From assembly GCF_900091725.1 (NCBI RefSeq), contig NZ_FMBW01000087.1, forward strand, positions 372,001 to 436,000: a stretch of DNA of 64,000 nt, written 5' to 3'. Under the pieces are notes generated by a model. It did not search any database and had not been told where the DNA came from. It saw only the letters and a list, made by a program, of their open reading frames with translations. How positions within the stretch are numbered: position 1 is the first letter of the stretch; every line of letters starts with the position of its first letter. The stretch comes from Streptomyces sp. DvalAA-43 (GTDB lineage: Bacteria > Actinomycetota > Actinomycetes > Streptomycetales > Streptomycetaceae). The translations under genes were made by a program, and so were the position numbers. Below are positions 54,574 through 63,163 of this stretch, piece by piece.

Positions 54574-56282
54574 GCCGCACCCGCCAGAAGAGCCGAGAAC
54601 CGGGAACCCTCGGTGCCGGCCAGCTCGCCGCGCGCACCGAACTCGACGACCTCTCCGGCGTCCAGCACCGCTATGTGGTCCAACTGCCCGACGGTGTCCA
54701 GGTGGTGCGCGATGACGATCGCGGTGCGCCCCTGGAGCAGCTTGCGTACGGCGGCGCCCACGGTCCGCTCGGTCGCCGGGTCCAGCCGGGAGGAGGCCTC
54801 GTCCAGCAGGACGACGTCGGGATCGCGCAGGAATACCCTGGCGAAGGTGAGGAGTTGGGCCTGCCCGGCGGAGAGCGCTCCGTCGCTGATCACCGTGTCC
54901 AGCCCCTCCGGGAGCGCTTCCAGCCACTCCCCCATGCCCAGGGCCGACATCGCTTCCTCGATCCGCTCGTCACGGACGCCCGGGTCGAAGAGCGTGATGT
55001 TGTCCCGGACGGAGGCGTGCAGTACGTGGACGTCCTGGGTCACCACGCCGACGCGGGACCGCAGTTCGGCGAGGGGCACCGTACGGATGTCCACGCCTCC
55101 CAGCCGCACCGTGCCCTGCCGGGGGTCCATGCCCCGGTAGAGCAGGCGGCCGATCGTGGTCTTGCCGCTGCCGGTCCGGCCGAGCAGCCCCAGTGACTCG
55201 CCGGCGGGCAGCTGGAAGCCGACTCCGCGCAGGGTGGGGCGGCCGTCGGCATAGGCGAAGTCCACCTCGTCGAAGGCGAGCGAGAGCCGGCCCTCCGGGA
55301 GCGTGCCCCGGCCGGTGTCCTGAACCGCCGACTGCCGGTCGGAGAGTTCGGCGATCCGGTCCATCCCGGCCATCGCGGTCTGCAGGCCGTCGATGCGGTT
55401 GGAGATCCGGAACAGGGTGAGGCTGAGGAGGCTGGCGTAGAAGTAGCTCACATAGACCGTACCGAGCGTGATGCCCCCGCCGCGCAGCAGCAGGGCGCTG
55501 GCGACCAGGATGGCCGCGGTGGCGGCGGAGACGCTGAGCTCCAGGGCGCTGGACGAGGCCCGGAAGGCGACGCTCTCCGACCGCATGGTGCGCCGCAGGC
55601 GCTCCAGCAGGGCGTCGAGCCGTCCCCGGGTCCAGGCGTCACTGCCGTTGGCCTTGATGTCCTCGGTGCCCAGGATGCGTTCTTCCAGGAAGCCGCCGAT
55701 GTCGGCGTTGTCCTGCCGCAGCCGGTGGAAGTACGGCGAGGCCACGCGCTGGGTGCGGCGCAGCACCGGGATCACCACGAGGGAGAAGACCAGGAGGATC
55801 AGGCCCAGGCGCCAGTCCACGCCGAAGCTGACCCCCAGGATGCCCAGCGAGAGCAGCAGGTTGGCGAAGATCTGGAAGGTGAACGTGGAGAAGAACTGGG
55901 CCAGGGTGGCCACATCGCCGTCGACCCGCTTGATCAGCTCGCCGGGGGTCTTCTCCTTGTGGAAGCCCAGGTCGAGATCGAGGCAGTGGTCGGTGAGATC
56001 CATCCGCATCCGGTTGGTCGCCCGCCAGCCGAGGTCCTCGGCGAAGTACCCGGCGACCGACACGACGAGCTGGTTGACGATGGTCAGCGCGATGAAGACC
56101 AGGGCGATCCGCACCAGTGTGTCGACGTCGGCGCCGTCCTTCGCCCGGTCGATGAAGCGGCCCAGCAACTGCGGGTTCCACAGCGACAGTCCGACCTCTG
56201 CGAACAGGAGCAGGAGCAGGAACAGGGCCGTCCGCCAGTTCGGCGCCAGGTAGGACAGGAACAGGTGGAGCCGCTTCCTCAT
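54570..56282 (-). CDS. ABC exporter half-transporter (TMD-NBD), partner B
   Basis: ATG 56282 gives 570 residues beginning MRKRLHLFLSYLAPNWRTAL. Six transmembrane segments are followed by an NBD with Walker A SLGLLGRTGSGKTTIGRLLY, signature DGALSAGQAQLLTFARVFLR and Walker B VVLLDEASSRLDPATER with the catalytic Glu intact. It pairs with partner A, which has Asp at that position, giving the usual asymmetric heterodimer. It is the first gene of the ten-gene leftward operon, so its promoter should lie in 56283-56724. Confidence 0.92.
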   Translation of the reverse strand: MRKRLHLFLSYLAPNWRTALFLLLLLFAEVGLSLWNPQLLGRFIDRAKDGADVDTLVRIALVFIALTIVNQLVVSVAGYFAEDLGWRATNRMRMDLTDHCLDLDLGFHKEKTPGELIKRVDGDVATLAQFFSTFTFQIFANLLLSLGILGVSFGVDWRLGLILLVFSLVVIPVLRRTQRVASPYFHRLRQDNADIGGFLEERILGTEDIKANGSDAWTRGRLDALLERLRRTMRSESVAFRASSSALELSVSAATAAILVASALLLRGGGITLGTVYVSYFYASLLSLTLFRISNRIDGLQTAMAGMDRIAELSDRQSAVQDTGRGTLPEGRLSLAFDEVDFAYADGRPTLRGVGFQLPAGESLGLLGRTGSGKTTIGRLLYRGMDPRQGTVRLGGVDIRTVPLAELRSRVGVVTQDVHVLHASVRDNITLFDPGVRDERIEEAMSALGMGEWLEALPEGLDTVISDGALSAGQAQLLTFARVFLRDPDVVLLDEASSRLDPATERTVGAAVRKLLQGRTAIVIAHHLDTVGQLDHIAVLDAGEVVEFGARGELAGTEGSRFSALLAGAA

Positions 56283-56724
56283 TCGCCCACCGGCCGGTCG
56301 GGCACACCCGGCACGCGCCGGACGGCTCCTCGATCGTTCACCACTGCACTCCCTCGCGAGTGAAACCCTTGCCCCGGCTCGACGGAACAGTCCGGCACCA
56401 GAAGCCGGCCCGGTCGCCGCACGGGCGCGGAGAGCCGCAGTCCGGAGTAACGGGCAAGCAACTGAAAACCGCTCGCCATGATTGGACCCACGCCATAGAA
56501 ACAGCCGCGTCATTCGCCTGTCAACCATTCAAATGGCCGCGCGCTCCTACCTGTTAGGGCCTCAACCATTCCGTCACTCGTTGCGGGTGCTTCGCCCGGA
56601 ATGGCCGCGGCCACTGGATTTTTCGGCGTCACCGCTCCGGACAAGGCGAGGGAAGGCATGATGACGGAGTCATCGCGACCGACGACAACACCGGGAGCGG
56701 AAGGCATCGGACACCGGTACGACG
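56283..56724. other. Divergent regulatory region of the cluster, relatively AT-rich
   Basis: About 440 bases before the promoter at 56725 contain no supported gene. A-T content rises around 56460-56680 (GGATTTTTCGGCGTC and CAACCATTCAAATGG are examples). CAACCATTC occurs twice (56522-56530 and 56563-56571). The leftward operon promoter must lie here, but no confident -35/-10 pair was seen. Confidence 0.4.
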
Positions 56725-56753
56725 CTGACAATTGTGGGCGAGGTCGTTAGCCT
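56725..56753 (+). promoter_or_regulatory. Promoter for the ACAD gene: CTGACA-17-TAGCCT
   Basis: CTGACA (56725-56730) and TAGCCT (56748-56753) are separated by 17 bases, a good match to the Streptomyces vegetative (HrdB-type) consensus. It predicts a start of transcription near 56760 and a leader of about 90 bases before the ATG at 56853. Confidence 0.55.
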
Positions 56754-56852
56754 CGGTCATTCCGCGGTCCGTGGGCCATCCCGCGACGGACCGCCCGATG
56801 CTTCGTGGCCCGTCGAGCGCCGCGACACGCAAGCCGCCTGGAGGACTCGCAC

Positions 56853-58025
56853 ATGACTAGCGCAGCCGCCCCCGCCACAGCCGCCGAGGCCCTCGAACGC
56901 GTCGACGCCCTGCGCGACACCCTGCTCGCCGGTGGCGAGGCGGCCGACCGGACGGCGGGTTTCCCGGACAAGGGAGTCGACGCGCTGAAGGCGGCCGGAC
57001 TGCTCTCCGCCGCCATCCCGGCCGAGTACGGCGGGTCCGGGCTGGCGGCCCCCGCGCTGGCGGAGCTGGCGGCACGGATCGGCCGGTGCTGCGGCTCGAC
57101 CGGCATGATCTGGGCCATGCACCAGCTCCAACTGGCCTGCCTGGTACCGAGCGCGGCGGCCCAGCCGGAACTCGCGGACTATCTGCGTACGGCCGCCGCG
57201 GAGCAGCACCTGGTCGCCTCCGTCACCTCCGAGGCCGGCATCGGCGGCAACCTCCGGATGAGCAAGGCGGCCCTGGTCCAGGTCGGCGAGGAGTACCTGG
57301 TGGAGAAGCACGCCACCACGGTCTCCTACGGGGAGCAGGCGGACAGCCTGCTGGTCACCGCCCGGCGCGACGACCGGGCGGCCGCCGACGACCAGGTCCT
57401 CGTGCTGGTGCGGGCGGAGCAGGCGCGGCTGCGCCGCACCGGCCCGTGGAACACACTGGGCATGCGCGGCACCTGCAGTTCTCCGCAGCACCTCCAGGCG
57501 GTCGTGCCGCGCGGCCAGGTGCTGGCCGAGCCGTTCGGCGCGATCGCCGGACGTGTCATGGTGCCGCTCTCGCACATCCTCTGGGCGGCCGTCTGGACCG
57601 GGATAGCGACCGACGCCTTCCGTCGTGCCGTGCGGTTCTCGCAGACGAAGGCGAAGGCCACCCGGCGCGGCAGCACGTTCGCCCCGGACCCGCGTCTGGG
57701 GCGCATGCACGCCGTGCTGACGATGCTGCGGGCACACGTGCAGGAGCTCGCGGCGGAGTTCGCCGAGAGCCGGGCGTCCGGGGGCTCGCCCCGGGACCTC
57801 ACCGTGCCCGCCAACGCGCTGAAGGTGTCCGCCTCGGAGGAATCGGTCCGGGTGGCGGTGCTGGCGCTGGAGGTCTGCGGCATGGCGGGGTACTCGGAGG
57901 AGGGCGAGTTCTCGGTGGCCCGCCACTTGCGCGACCTCTACTCGGGAAGGATCATGATCGCCAATGACAAGCTCACCGCGGTCAACACCGAACTGCTCCT
58001 GACCGGCGAGGACTTCCTCGACTGA
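56853..58025 (+). CDS. Acyl-CoA-dehydrogenase-like flavoprotein
   Basis: ATG 56853 (TGGAGGAC upstream) gives 390 residues. The ACAD fold is visible from ALKAAGLLSAAIPAEYGGSG, GRCCGSTGMIWAMHQLQLAC, the FAD region LVASVTSEAGIGGNLRMSKA, NTLGMRGTCSSPQHLQAVVP and the C-terminal helical bundle ending YSGRIMIANDKLTAVNTELL. In peptide clusters such proteins oxidise aminoacyl groups tethered to a PCP or act as flavin-dependent N-hydroxylases. It faces the A-PCP gene tail to tail, and I suspect that the Dap-type aminoacyl-PCP is its substrate. It is the only single-gene unit in the cluster. Confidence 0.82.
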   Translation: MTSAAAPATAAEALERVDALRDTLLAGGEAADRTAGFPDKGVDALKAAGLLSAAIPAEYGGSGLAAPALAELAARIGRCCGSTGMIWAMHQLQLACLVPSAAAQPELADYLRTAAAEQHLVASVTSEAGIGGNLRMSKAALVQVGEEYLVEKHATTVSYGEQADSLLVTARRDDRAAADDQVLVLVRAEQARLRRTGPWNTLGMRGTCSSPQHLQAVVPRGQVLAEPFGAIAGRVMVPLSHILWAAVWTGIATDAFRRAVRFSQTKAKATRRGSTFAPDPRLGRMHAVLTMLRAHVQELAAEFAESRASGGSPRDLTVPANALKVSASEESVRVAVLALEVCGMAGYSEEGEFSVARHLRDLYSGRIMIANDKLTAVNTELLLTGEDFLD

Positions 58026-58036
58026 ACCGGACACCC

Positions 58037-58063
58037 GGGCGGGAGCCGCATCGGCTCCCGCCC
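58037..58063. terminator. Bidirectional hairpin terminator (12-bp perfect stem)
   Basis: GGGCGGGAGCCG (58037-58048) and CGGCTCCCGCCC (58052-58063) pair exactly with a CAT loop. It lies between the convergent ACAD and A-PCP genes. Confidence 0.7.
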
Positions 58064-58103
58064 CGCGCGACGGCCCCGGGGCCTTCGCCCGGACCGGACC
58101 GGT

Positions 58104-59864
58104 TCACTCGGCTCCGGGTGAGCCCGCGGCCCTGATCGTGGCGGCCAGCTCGGCCGCACAGGAATTCCGCATAATCTCCGCGTTCCCAATTTTCACGCCG
58201 AATCGGCGCTCCACCTTCAGCTGCATGCGAAAGGCAAGGAGCGAGTTTCCGCCGAGGGCGAAGAAATCATCGGAACGATTGATTCCTGTGACCCCCAGCA
58301 GCTCCTCCCAGAGCAGGATGACAAATTCCTCCTCGGCGCTCCCGGGCACCGCATCCGTCCCGGGCCCGGCACTTCCCGCGGCCAATTCGTCGAGGAGCCC
58401 GGAAACATTCCGCTTGCCGTGCTGGTCGGCCGGAATTCGGTCGACCAGGCGGACGTCGGCGGGCACCAGGAAGTGCGGAAGGTTCTGCTCGGCCGCGGTC
58501 CGCAGTCCCTGCCGGGTCGCCCCGCCCCCGGCGACCAGGAAGGCGACCAGACGCCGGTCGACACCGTCCCCGACCGGGGCCACCACGGCGTCCTGGACCT
58601 CGGGAAGGCCGAGGAAGAACCGTTCGATCTCCCCGGGTTCGACCCGGTACCCACGGACCTTGACCTGCCGGTCGGCCCGACCCAGGAAGTCGATGACGCC
58701 GTCGTCGCCGACCCGGACGAGATCGCCGGTCCGGTAGAAGCGGGGGGCGCCCTGCGGCCCGTCCGGTTCCGTGAAGCGTTCCGCGGTCAGATCGGGGCGG
58801 CCGAGGTAGCCGCGGGCCACCTGCGGGCCGCCGATGAACAGTTCGCCGGTGCTCCCGGAGGGGACCGGCGCCCCCTCGGGGTCGCGCACCTCGGCCACGA
58901 CCCCGTCGAGCGGCCGGCCGATCGGGACGGCCCGTCGCCGGGTGTCCTCCAGGGTGATCCGGTGCGCGACGCACGCCGTGGTGCACTCGGCCGGTCCGTA
59001 GAGGTTGTACAGATCCCCCTGGAAGCCCGCTTCCAGGATGACCCGGCAGACCGCCGGTGCGATCACGTCGCCCGCCACATGGAGCAGGCGCAGCGCGGCG
59101 AACGCGTCCGGCTGCTCGTCGGCGACGTGTCCGGCGACCATGGTCGGGACGAGCATCGCGGTGATGCCCAGCCTTCGTATCTCGGTGTCGAAGCCCGCGG
59201 CCAGCAGGTCCGGCACCAGCGGGAGCACGGTCACCTCGGCACCGGCCGCGAAGCCGCTCCACATCTCCCAGTGGAAGAGGTCGAAGGAGAGGCTGGAGAC
59301 CTGGCCAATCCGGTCCTGCTCGGTCAGCCGGGGCAGCGCCGGGTTGCGGGCGAACGCCACCACGTTGCCGTGTTCCAGCACGATGCCCTTGGGGGTGCCG
59401 GTGGAGCCGGAGGTGAACAGGACGCTCGCGGCGTCCTGTGCGCGCGGCGACGGCAGCGGGCCCGTGTCCGGCTCCGTGCCGGACAGCGGCACGGACAGCA
59501 CCCGGACCGCTTCGCCGTCCAGCCGGTCCGCCCAGTCCGGTTCGGTGATCACCACACGGACACCGCTCAGCCGCAGCATCAGATCGCGCCGCGCGTCCGG
59601 GTAGCGGCTGTCGATCGCGACGTACGCGGCCCCGGCCCGCACCACCGCGAGCAGGACGACGAAGATGTCCGCCGACCGCTGGAGGTAGACGCCCACCAGG
59701 TCACCGCGGCCGATCCCGAGCCCGCGGAGCCGCCGGGCCAGCTCCTGGGACCGTGCCGCCAGTTCCCGGTAGGTCAGCGCCTCCTTCTCGTCGCGCACCG
59801 CGATCCGGTCCGGATGCCGCGCCACGGTCTCGTCGAAGAGTTCGGTCAGCGTCTGCGCCGTCAT
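58104..59864 (-). CDS. NRPS A-PCP didomain protein
   Basis: ATG 59864 overlaps the AlaX-like stop (ATGA) and gives 586 residues. The A domain (about 10-490) has VLFTSGSTGTPKGIVLEHGN, LSFDLFHWEMWSGFAAGAE, LYNLYGPAECTTAC, GELFIGGPQVARGYLGRP and FYRTGDLVRVGDDGVIDFLG with RADRQVKVRGYRVEPGEIE. The PCP (about 510-580) has SDDFFALGGNSLLAFRM with the carrier Ser. It shares an operon with sbnA/sbnB-like genes, so 2,3-diaminopropionate (or its decarboxylated/modified form) is the suspected substrate; the pocket code as aligned (D-L-W-M-H-A-L-T-A) is not diagnostic. Confidence 0.9.
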   Translation of the reverse strand: MTAQTLTELFDETVARHPDRIAVRDEKEALTYRELAARSQELARRLRGLGIGRGDLVGVYLQRSADIFVVLLAVVRAGAAYVAIDSRYPDARRDLMLRLSGVRVVITEPDWADRLDGEAVRVLSVPLSGTEPDTGPLPSPRAQDAASVLFTSGSTGTPKGIVLEHGNVVAFARNPALPRLTEQDRIGQVSSLSFDLFHWEMWSGFAAGAEVTVLPLVPDLLAAGFDTEIRRLGITAMLVPTMVAGHVADEQPDAFAALRLLHVAGDVIAPAVCRVILEAGFQGDLYNLYGPAECTTACVAHRITLEDTRRRAVPIGRPLDGVVAEVRDPEGAPVPSGSTGELFIGGPQVARGYLGRPDLTAERFTEPDGPQGAPRFYRTGDLVRVGDDGVIDFLGRADRQVKVRGYRVEPGEIERFFLGLPEVQDAVVAPVGDGVDRRLVAFLVAGGGATRQGLRTAAEQNLPHFLVPADVRLVDRIPADQHGKRNVSGLLDELAAGSAGPGTDAVPGSAEEEFVILLWEELLGVTGINRSDDFFALGGNSLLAFRMQLKVERRFGVKIGNAEIMRNSCAAELAATIRAAGSPGAE

Positions 59865-60754
59865 GTCGCGGCCCCTCCTGTGGACGTGCTGAGCACCAGC
59901 TCCTGGCCGCCGTCGGCGAGTTCCAGCCGTGCGACCACCCGGCCCAGCTCCCCGGTGGTCGCGACATGGGTGCCGCCGCACAGCGCCGTGACCGGGCCCT
60001 GGCCCACCTCGCAGCTGAAGCGCCGCACGTCCGCGATGCTCGGTCCTTCGGTACGCACCAGCACCGGCACATCCGCGGCGACCCACTCCGCCAGCAGCCC
60101 GTTCACCTGGGCCTCCAGGTCACCGAGCGCCTCGGCCAGGCCGTCCGCCGTGAAGCCCTTGCGCCGCAGGGACTTGCCCATCCGGTAGCGGTCGACGCTG
60201 TGGTGGAGGCCGATCCGCGAGCTCACGATGGCGATCTTGTCGAAGTCGGGGGCGCCCAGCGAGTCGAGCCCGGCCTCCTTGCGCCACCGGTCCCGCAGGG
60301 CGGCGTTGAGCGCCGGCCCGACCAGCTCGCAGCCGGTGTGCCCGGCGGACAGACCGGCCCGCCGCTCCGGGTCGACCGACAACCGCACCTCGCGCCCGAG
60401 CAGGGCCCGCGGATCGTCGGCGACGACGTGCAGCACGTGCCAGGACCAGTCCGGGTCGCCGCGGCGGACCGGAATGTCCCCGGCCACCCGGACCTCGCCG
60501 GTGGACCGGTGCGCGGCGGCGATCACACTGTCCAGCACCTCGAAGGCGCGGCCGCCGCCCTCCACCGTCCCCTGGTCCCCCGGCTGGTCCGGCCAGGTGT
60601 GGTCCTCCGGATGGAACGGGGTGGCGTCGCAGATCAGCCCGTACCGGTCGGTCAGCGCCACTGCGTGCCGCACGGTCGCGACGGCGTCGAGCGCGCCGGA
60701 CGGGAAGGACACCAGGGTGGAGTCGTTCAGGAAAGGCGTGGTGGGCTCGGTCAT
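59861..60754 (-). CDS. AlaX-like (alanyl-tRNA-synthetase editing domain) protein with altered metal motif
   Basis: This 297-residue protein carries family marks in order: ICDATPFHPEDHTWPDQPGD (equivalent of the YPEGGGQPGD segment), SAGHTGCELVGPALNAAL, and VTALCGGTHVATTGELG with Cys259 and His263 as zinc ligands. The usual HxxxH becomes H139-TGC-E143, so one His ligand is Glu. AlaX proteins hydrolyse mischarged Ser- or Gly-tRNA(Ala). Here it may release a non-proteinogenic amino acid from tRNA (self-protection) or act on a carrier-bound intermediate. It overlaps neighbours on both sides by ATGA. Confidence 0.8.
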   Translation of the reverse strand: MTEPTTPFLNDSTLVSFPSGALDAVATVRHAVALTDRYGLICDATPFHPEDHTWPDQPGDQGTVEGGGRAFEVLDSVIAAAHRSTGEVRVAGDIPVRRGDPDWSWHVLHVVADDPRALLGREVRLSVDPERRAGLSAGHTGCELVGPALNAALRDRWRKEAGLDSLGAPDFDKIAIVSSRIGLHHSVDRYRMGKSLRRKGFTADGLAEALGDLEAQVNGLLAEWVAADVPVLVRTEGPSIADVRRFSCEVGQGPVTALCGGTHVATTGELGRVVARLELADGGQELVLSTSTGGAAT

Positions 60755-62103
60755 TCCACTTCCAGGGCGAGCAGGTCGTCGTACGTTTCACGGCGCAGCC
60801 ACAGCCGTGCGCCGCCGTCCCGGACGGCGACCACGGGCGGGCGTGGTGTGTGGTTGAAGTTGTTCGCCAGACTCCGGCAGTAGGCGCCGGTGTTCGGCAC
60901 GGCGAGCAGATCGCCCACCCGTATGTCGGCGGGCAGGTGGTCGTCGCGCACCACGACGTCCCCGGCGTCGCAGTGCAGGCCGACCACCCGCGAGAGCATC
61001 GGTCCCGCATCGGAGCGCCGGCCGGCCAGCACGCCCGTGTAGAGGCCGTCGTAGAGGGCCGGGCGGATGTTGTCGCTCATCCCGCCGTCGACGGAGACGA
61101 AGGTGCGCAGACCGGTGACGGCCTTGACGGTGCCGACGCGGTACACCGTGATTCCCGAGCGGCCCACGAGGGAGCGGCCCGGCTCGATCGCCAGCCGGGG
61201 CGGTTCCGTGCCCAGCTCCGCGCAGCTGCGCCGGGTGAACTCCCGCAGCCCCGAGGCGATCTCCGCGGGCGTACCGGCCCGGTGGTGGTCCAGGTAGGCG
61301 ATGGCGAAACCACCGCCGAGGCTCACCTCCGGCAGGGACACTCCGTGCTCGCGGAGGAACTCCGCACGGACCTCCATGACCCGGCGCACCCCCACCTCGA
61401 AGGAGTCCAGGCCGAATATCTGCGAGCCCAGGTGCATGTGCAGGCCGACCAGTTCGAGTTCGGCCGCCCGGTGGGCCGTCTCGACCGCGGTGGAGGCGTC
61501 GCCGGTCCGCAGCGAGAACCCGAACTTCTGGTCGTCGTGGGCGGTGGCGATGTTGGCGTGGGTGTCCGCGTGCACACCGACGTTGACCCGGATGAGGACC
61601 TTCGGCCGTACCCCGGCCCCGGCCGCCAGTTCGCGCAGCAGCCGCAACTCGTCGAAGGAGTCCACCACGATCCGGCCGACCCCGTGGCGCAGGCCGGTGG
61701 CGAGCTCCTCGGCGGACTTGTTGTTGCCGTGCATCACCAGGCGCTCGGCCGGGAAGCCGGCGGAGAGCGCGATGCGCAGCTCGCCGAGGGAGCAGACGTC
61801 CAGGTGCAGTCCGAGTTCGGCGCAGATCCGGGCGACCGGCCGGCACAGGAACGCCTTCCCGGCGTAGTAGACGTCGAAGTCGTCGAAGACGGTGCGGAAT
61901 TCGGTGCACCGGGCCCGGAAGTCCGCCTCGTCGAAGACGTACATCGGGGTGCCGAACTCGGCGGCGAGGTCGTCGACCCGCAGTCCGCCCAGGGTGAGGG
62001 CGCCGTCGTCGGCGCGGGCCGCGGACGTCGGCCACAGCTGCTCCGGCAGGGTGTTCAGGTCGGCGGGCTCGGTGAGCCACTCGGGCTGCGTGGAGGTCAG
62101 CAC
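60751..62103 (-). CDS. Diaminopimelate-decarboxylase-like PLP enzyme (fold type III, group IV)
   Basis: This 450-residue protein shows the group hallmarks: the PLP Lys in VFDDFDVYYAGKAFLCRPVA, VGLHMHLGSQIFGLDSF, VSLGGGFAIAYLDHH, LAIEPGRSLVGRSGITVYRV, and the C-terminal active-site loop GLHCDAGDVVVRDDHLPAD. The usual CESGD is CDAGD. It probably decarboxylates the D-centre of a diamino acid or a Dap-derived adduct (SbnH in staphyloferrin B synthesis is a precedent). It is translationally coupled to the AlaX-like gene. A housekeeping LysA role is unlikely given its place in the operon. Confidence 0.85.
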   Translation of the reverse strand: MLTSTQPEWLTEPADLNTLPEQLWPTSAARADDGALTLGGLRVDDLAAEFGTPMYVFDEADFRARCTEFRTVFDDFDVYYAGKAFLCRPVARICAELGLHLDVCSLGELRIALSAGFPAERLVMHGNNKSAEELATGLRHGVGRIVVDSFDELRLLRELAAGAGVRPKVLIRVNVGVHADTHANIATAHDDQKFGFSLRTGDASTAVETAHRAAELELVGLHMHLGSQIFGLDSFEVGVRRVMEVRAEFLREHGVSLPEVSLGGGFAIAYLDHHRAGTPAEIASGLREFTRRSCAELGTEPPRLAIEPGRSLVGRSGITVYRVGTVKAVTGLRTFVSVDGGMSDNIRPALYDGLYTGVLAGRRSDAGPMLSRVVGLHCDAGDVVVRDDHLPADIRVGDLLAVPNTGAYCRSLANNFNHTPRPPVVAVRDGGARLWLRRETYDDLLALEVE

Positions 62104-62106
62104 CCG

Positions 62107-63093
62107 TCACGCTCCATTCGGGGCGAAGAAGTCGGAGATCTCGGTGGCGGTGCCCGCCGCGACGGCCCGGTCGAGGACGAACCGGCCCACGGCGAGGTCG
62201 AGAATACCCATGCCGAAGGGGGAGAAGATCACGGGACGGTCGGCGCGGAGGGCGACGTCTCCGCGCAGTACCCCGGCGAGCGTCCCGGTCACGAACGACC
62301 GGTCGCCGAGCAGTTGTTCGGCGAGATGCGGCGAGGTGTTCTGCTTCAGACAGTGGTCCACGTCGTCGACGACGTTGTCGGCGTGCAGCAGGGTCTGCGG
62401 TTCCAGATCGCGCAGCGACACATGCAGGACCAGCTGGCCGGGCCGGAAGCGGAGGTCCGCCGGCAGGTGGGGGCGGAGCGCCGTGGTGGCGAGGACCACG
62501 AGGTCGGCGTCGCAGGCGGTGGCCAGGTCGGCGGCGCGTCCGCCGGGCAGTTCGGCCGCGAGGCGCTCGGCCGCGCCGGGGTTCAGGTCGTGGCAGTGCA
62601 CCACCGGCGGTGGCGTGGTGGCGGCGGCCAGGTAGCGGCAGATCTCCCGGGCGATCACTCCGGTGCCGATGACGCCCCAGCTGCGCGGCGGGGTGTCCCG
62701 CAGGACCCGGGCCGCCAGCGCGGCGGATGCCGCGGTACGGGCGGCGCTGATCGTCGCCGACTCCAGCAGCGCCGTCGGGTAACCGGTCCGGTAGTCGTTG
62801 AGCACCAGCACCGCGGAGGCCCGGGGCAGCCCCCGGTCGTGGTTGCCGGGGAAGCTGGAGATCCACTTGATCCCGGCGGTCTCGGCCTCGCCGCCCAGGA
62901 AGGCGGGCAGCGCGATGATCCGGCTGTCCGGCTTCTCCGGGAACCGCAGGAAGTAGCTGTCCGGGTTGACCGTCTGCCCGTCGTCGTGCAGGAGGTACGC
63001 CTCGCGCACCCGGTCGATCACGTCCTGCTCGGCACCGGCCAGCGCCGCGCGTACGGCGGGTCCGCCGACCACCGAGAAAGTCGTCGTAGTCAT
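62107..63093 (-). CDS. SbnB-type enzyme for 2,3-diaminopropionate synthesis (ornithine cyclodeaminase family)
   Basis: The start is taken as ATG 63093 (GGAAAGCGAG upstream; 328 residues); ATG 63108 would add five residues. Family marks are DSYFLRFPEKPDSRIIALPA, AGIKWISSFPGNHDRGLPRA, the NAD-binding SWGVIGTGVIAREICRYLAA and IFSPFGMGILDLAVGRFVL. SbnB oxidatively cleaves the adduct N-(1-amino-1-carboxy-2-ethyl)glutamate to L-2,3-diaminopropionate plus 2-oxoglutarate using NAD. The SbnA-type gene lies immediately upstream, making the two-step pathway complete. Confidence 0.92.
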   Translation of the reverse strand: MTTTTFSVVGGPAVRAALAGAEQDVIDRVREAYLLHDDGQTVNPDSYFLRFPEKPDSRIIALPAFLGGEAETAGIKWISSFPGNHDRGLPRASAVLVLNDYRTGYPTALLESATISAARTAASAALAARVLRDTPPRSWGVIGTGVIAREICRYLAAATTPPPVVHCHDLNPGAAERLAAELPGGRAADLATACDADLVVLATTALRPHLPADLRFRPGQLVLHVSLRDLEPQTLLHADNVVDDVDHCLKQNTSPHLAEQLLGDRSFVTGTLAGVLRGDVALRADRPVIFSPFGMGILDLAVGRFVLDRAVAAGTATEISDFFAPNGA

Positions 63094-63163
63094 GTTCTCG
63101 CTTTCCATAGGGGCTGTCCGTGGTCCGGGGCGCCGAGGCTGTCGCCGTGCGCCCGCCGGAGGG

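Noticed and set aside
56283..56852. Iron-box search in the cluster's main divergent region (TTAGGGCCTCAACC near 56555)
   Set aside because: It does not fit the DmdR1-type TTAGGTTAGGCTCACCTAA palindrome, so siderophore-type iron control is not supported.
60751..62103. Housekeeping diaminopimelate decarboxylase (lysA)
   Set aside because: It is coupled to AlaX-like and sbnB-like genes, and the CESGD loop is CDAGD; a pathway-specific enzyme is more likely.
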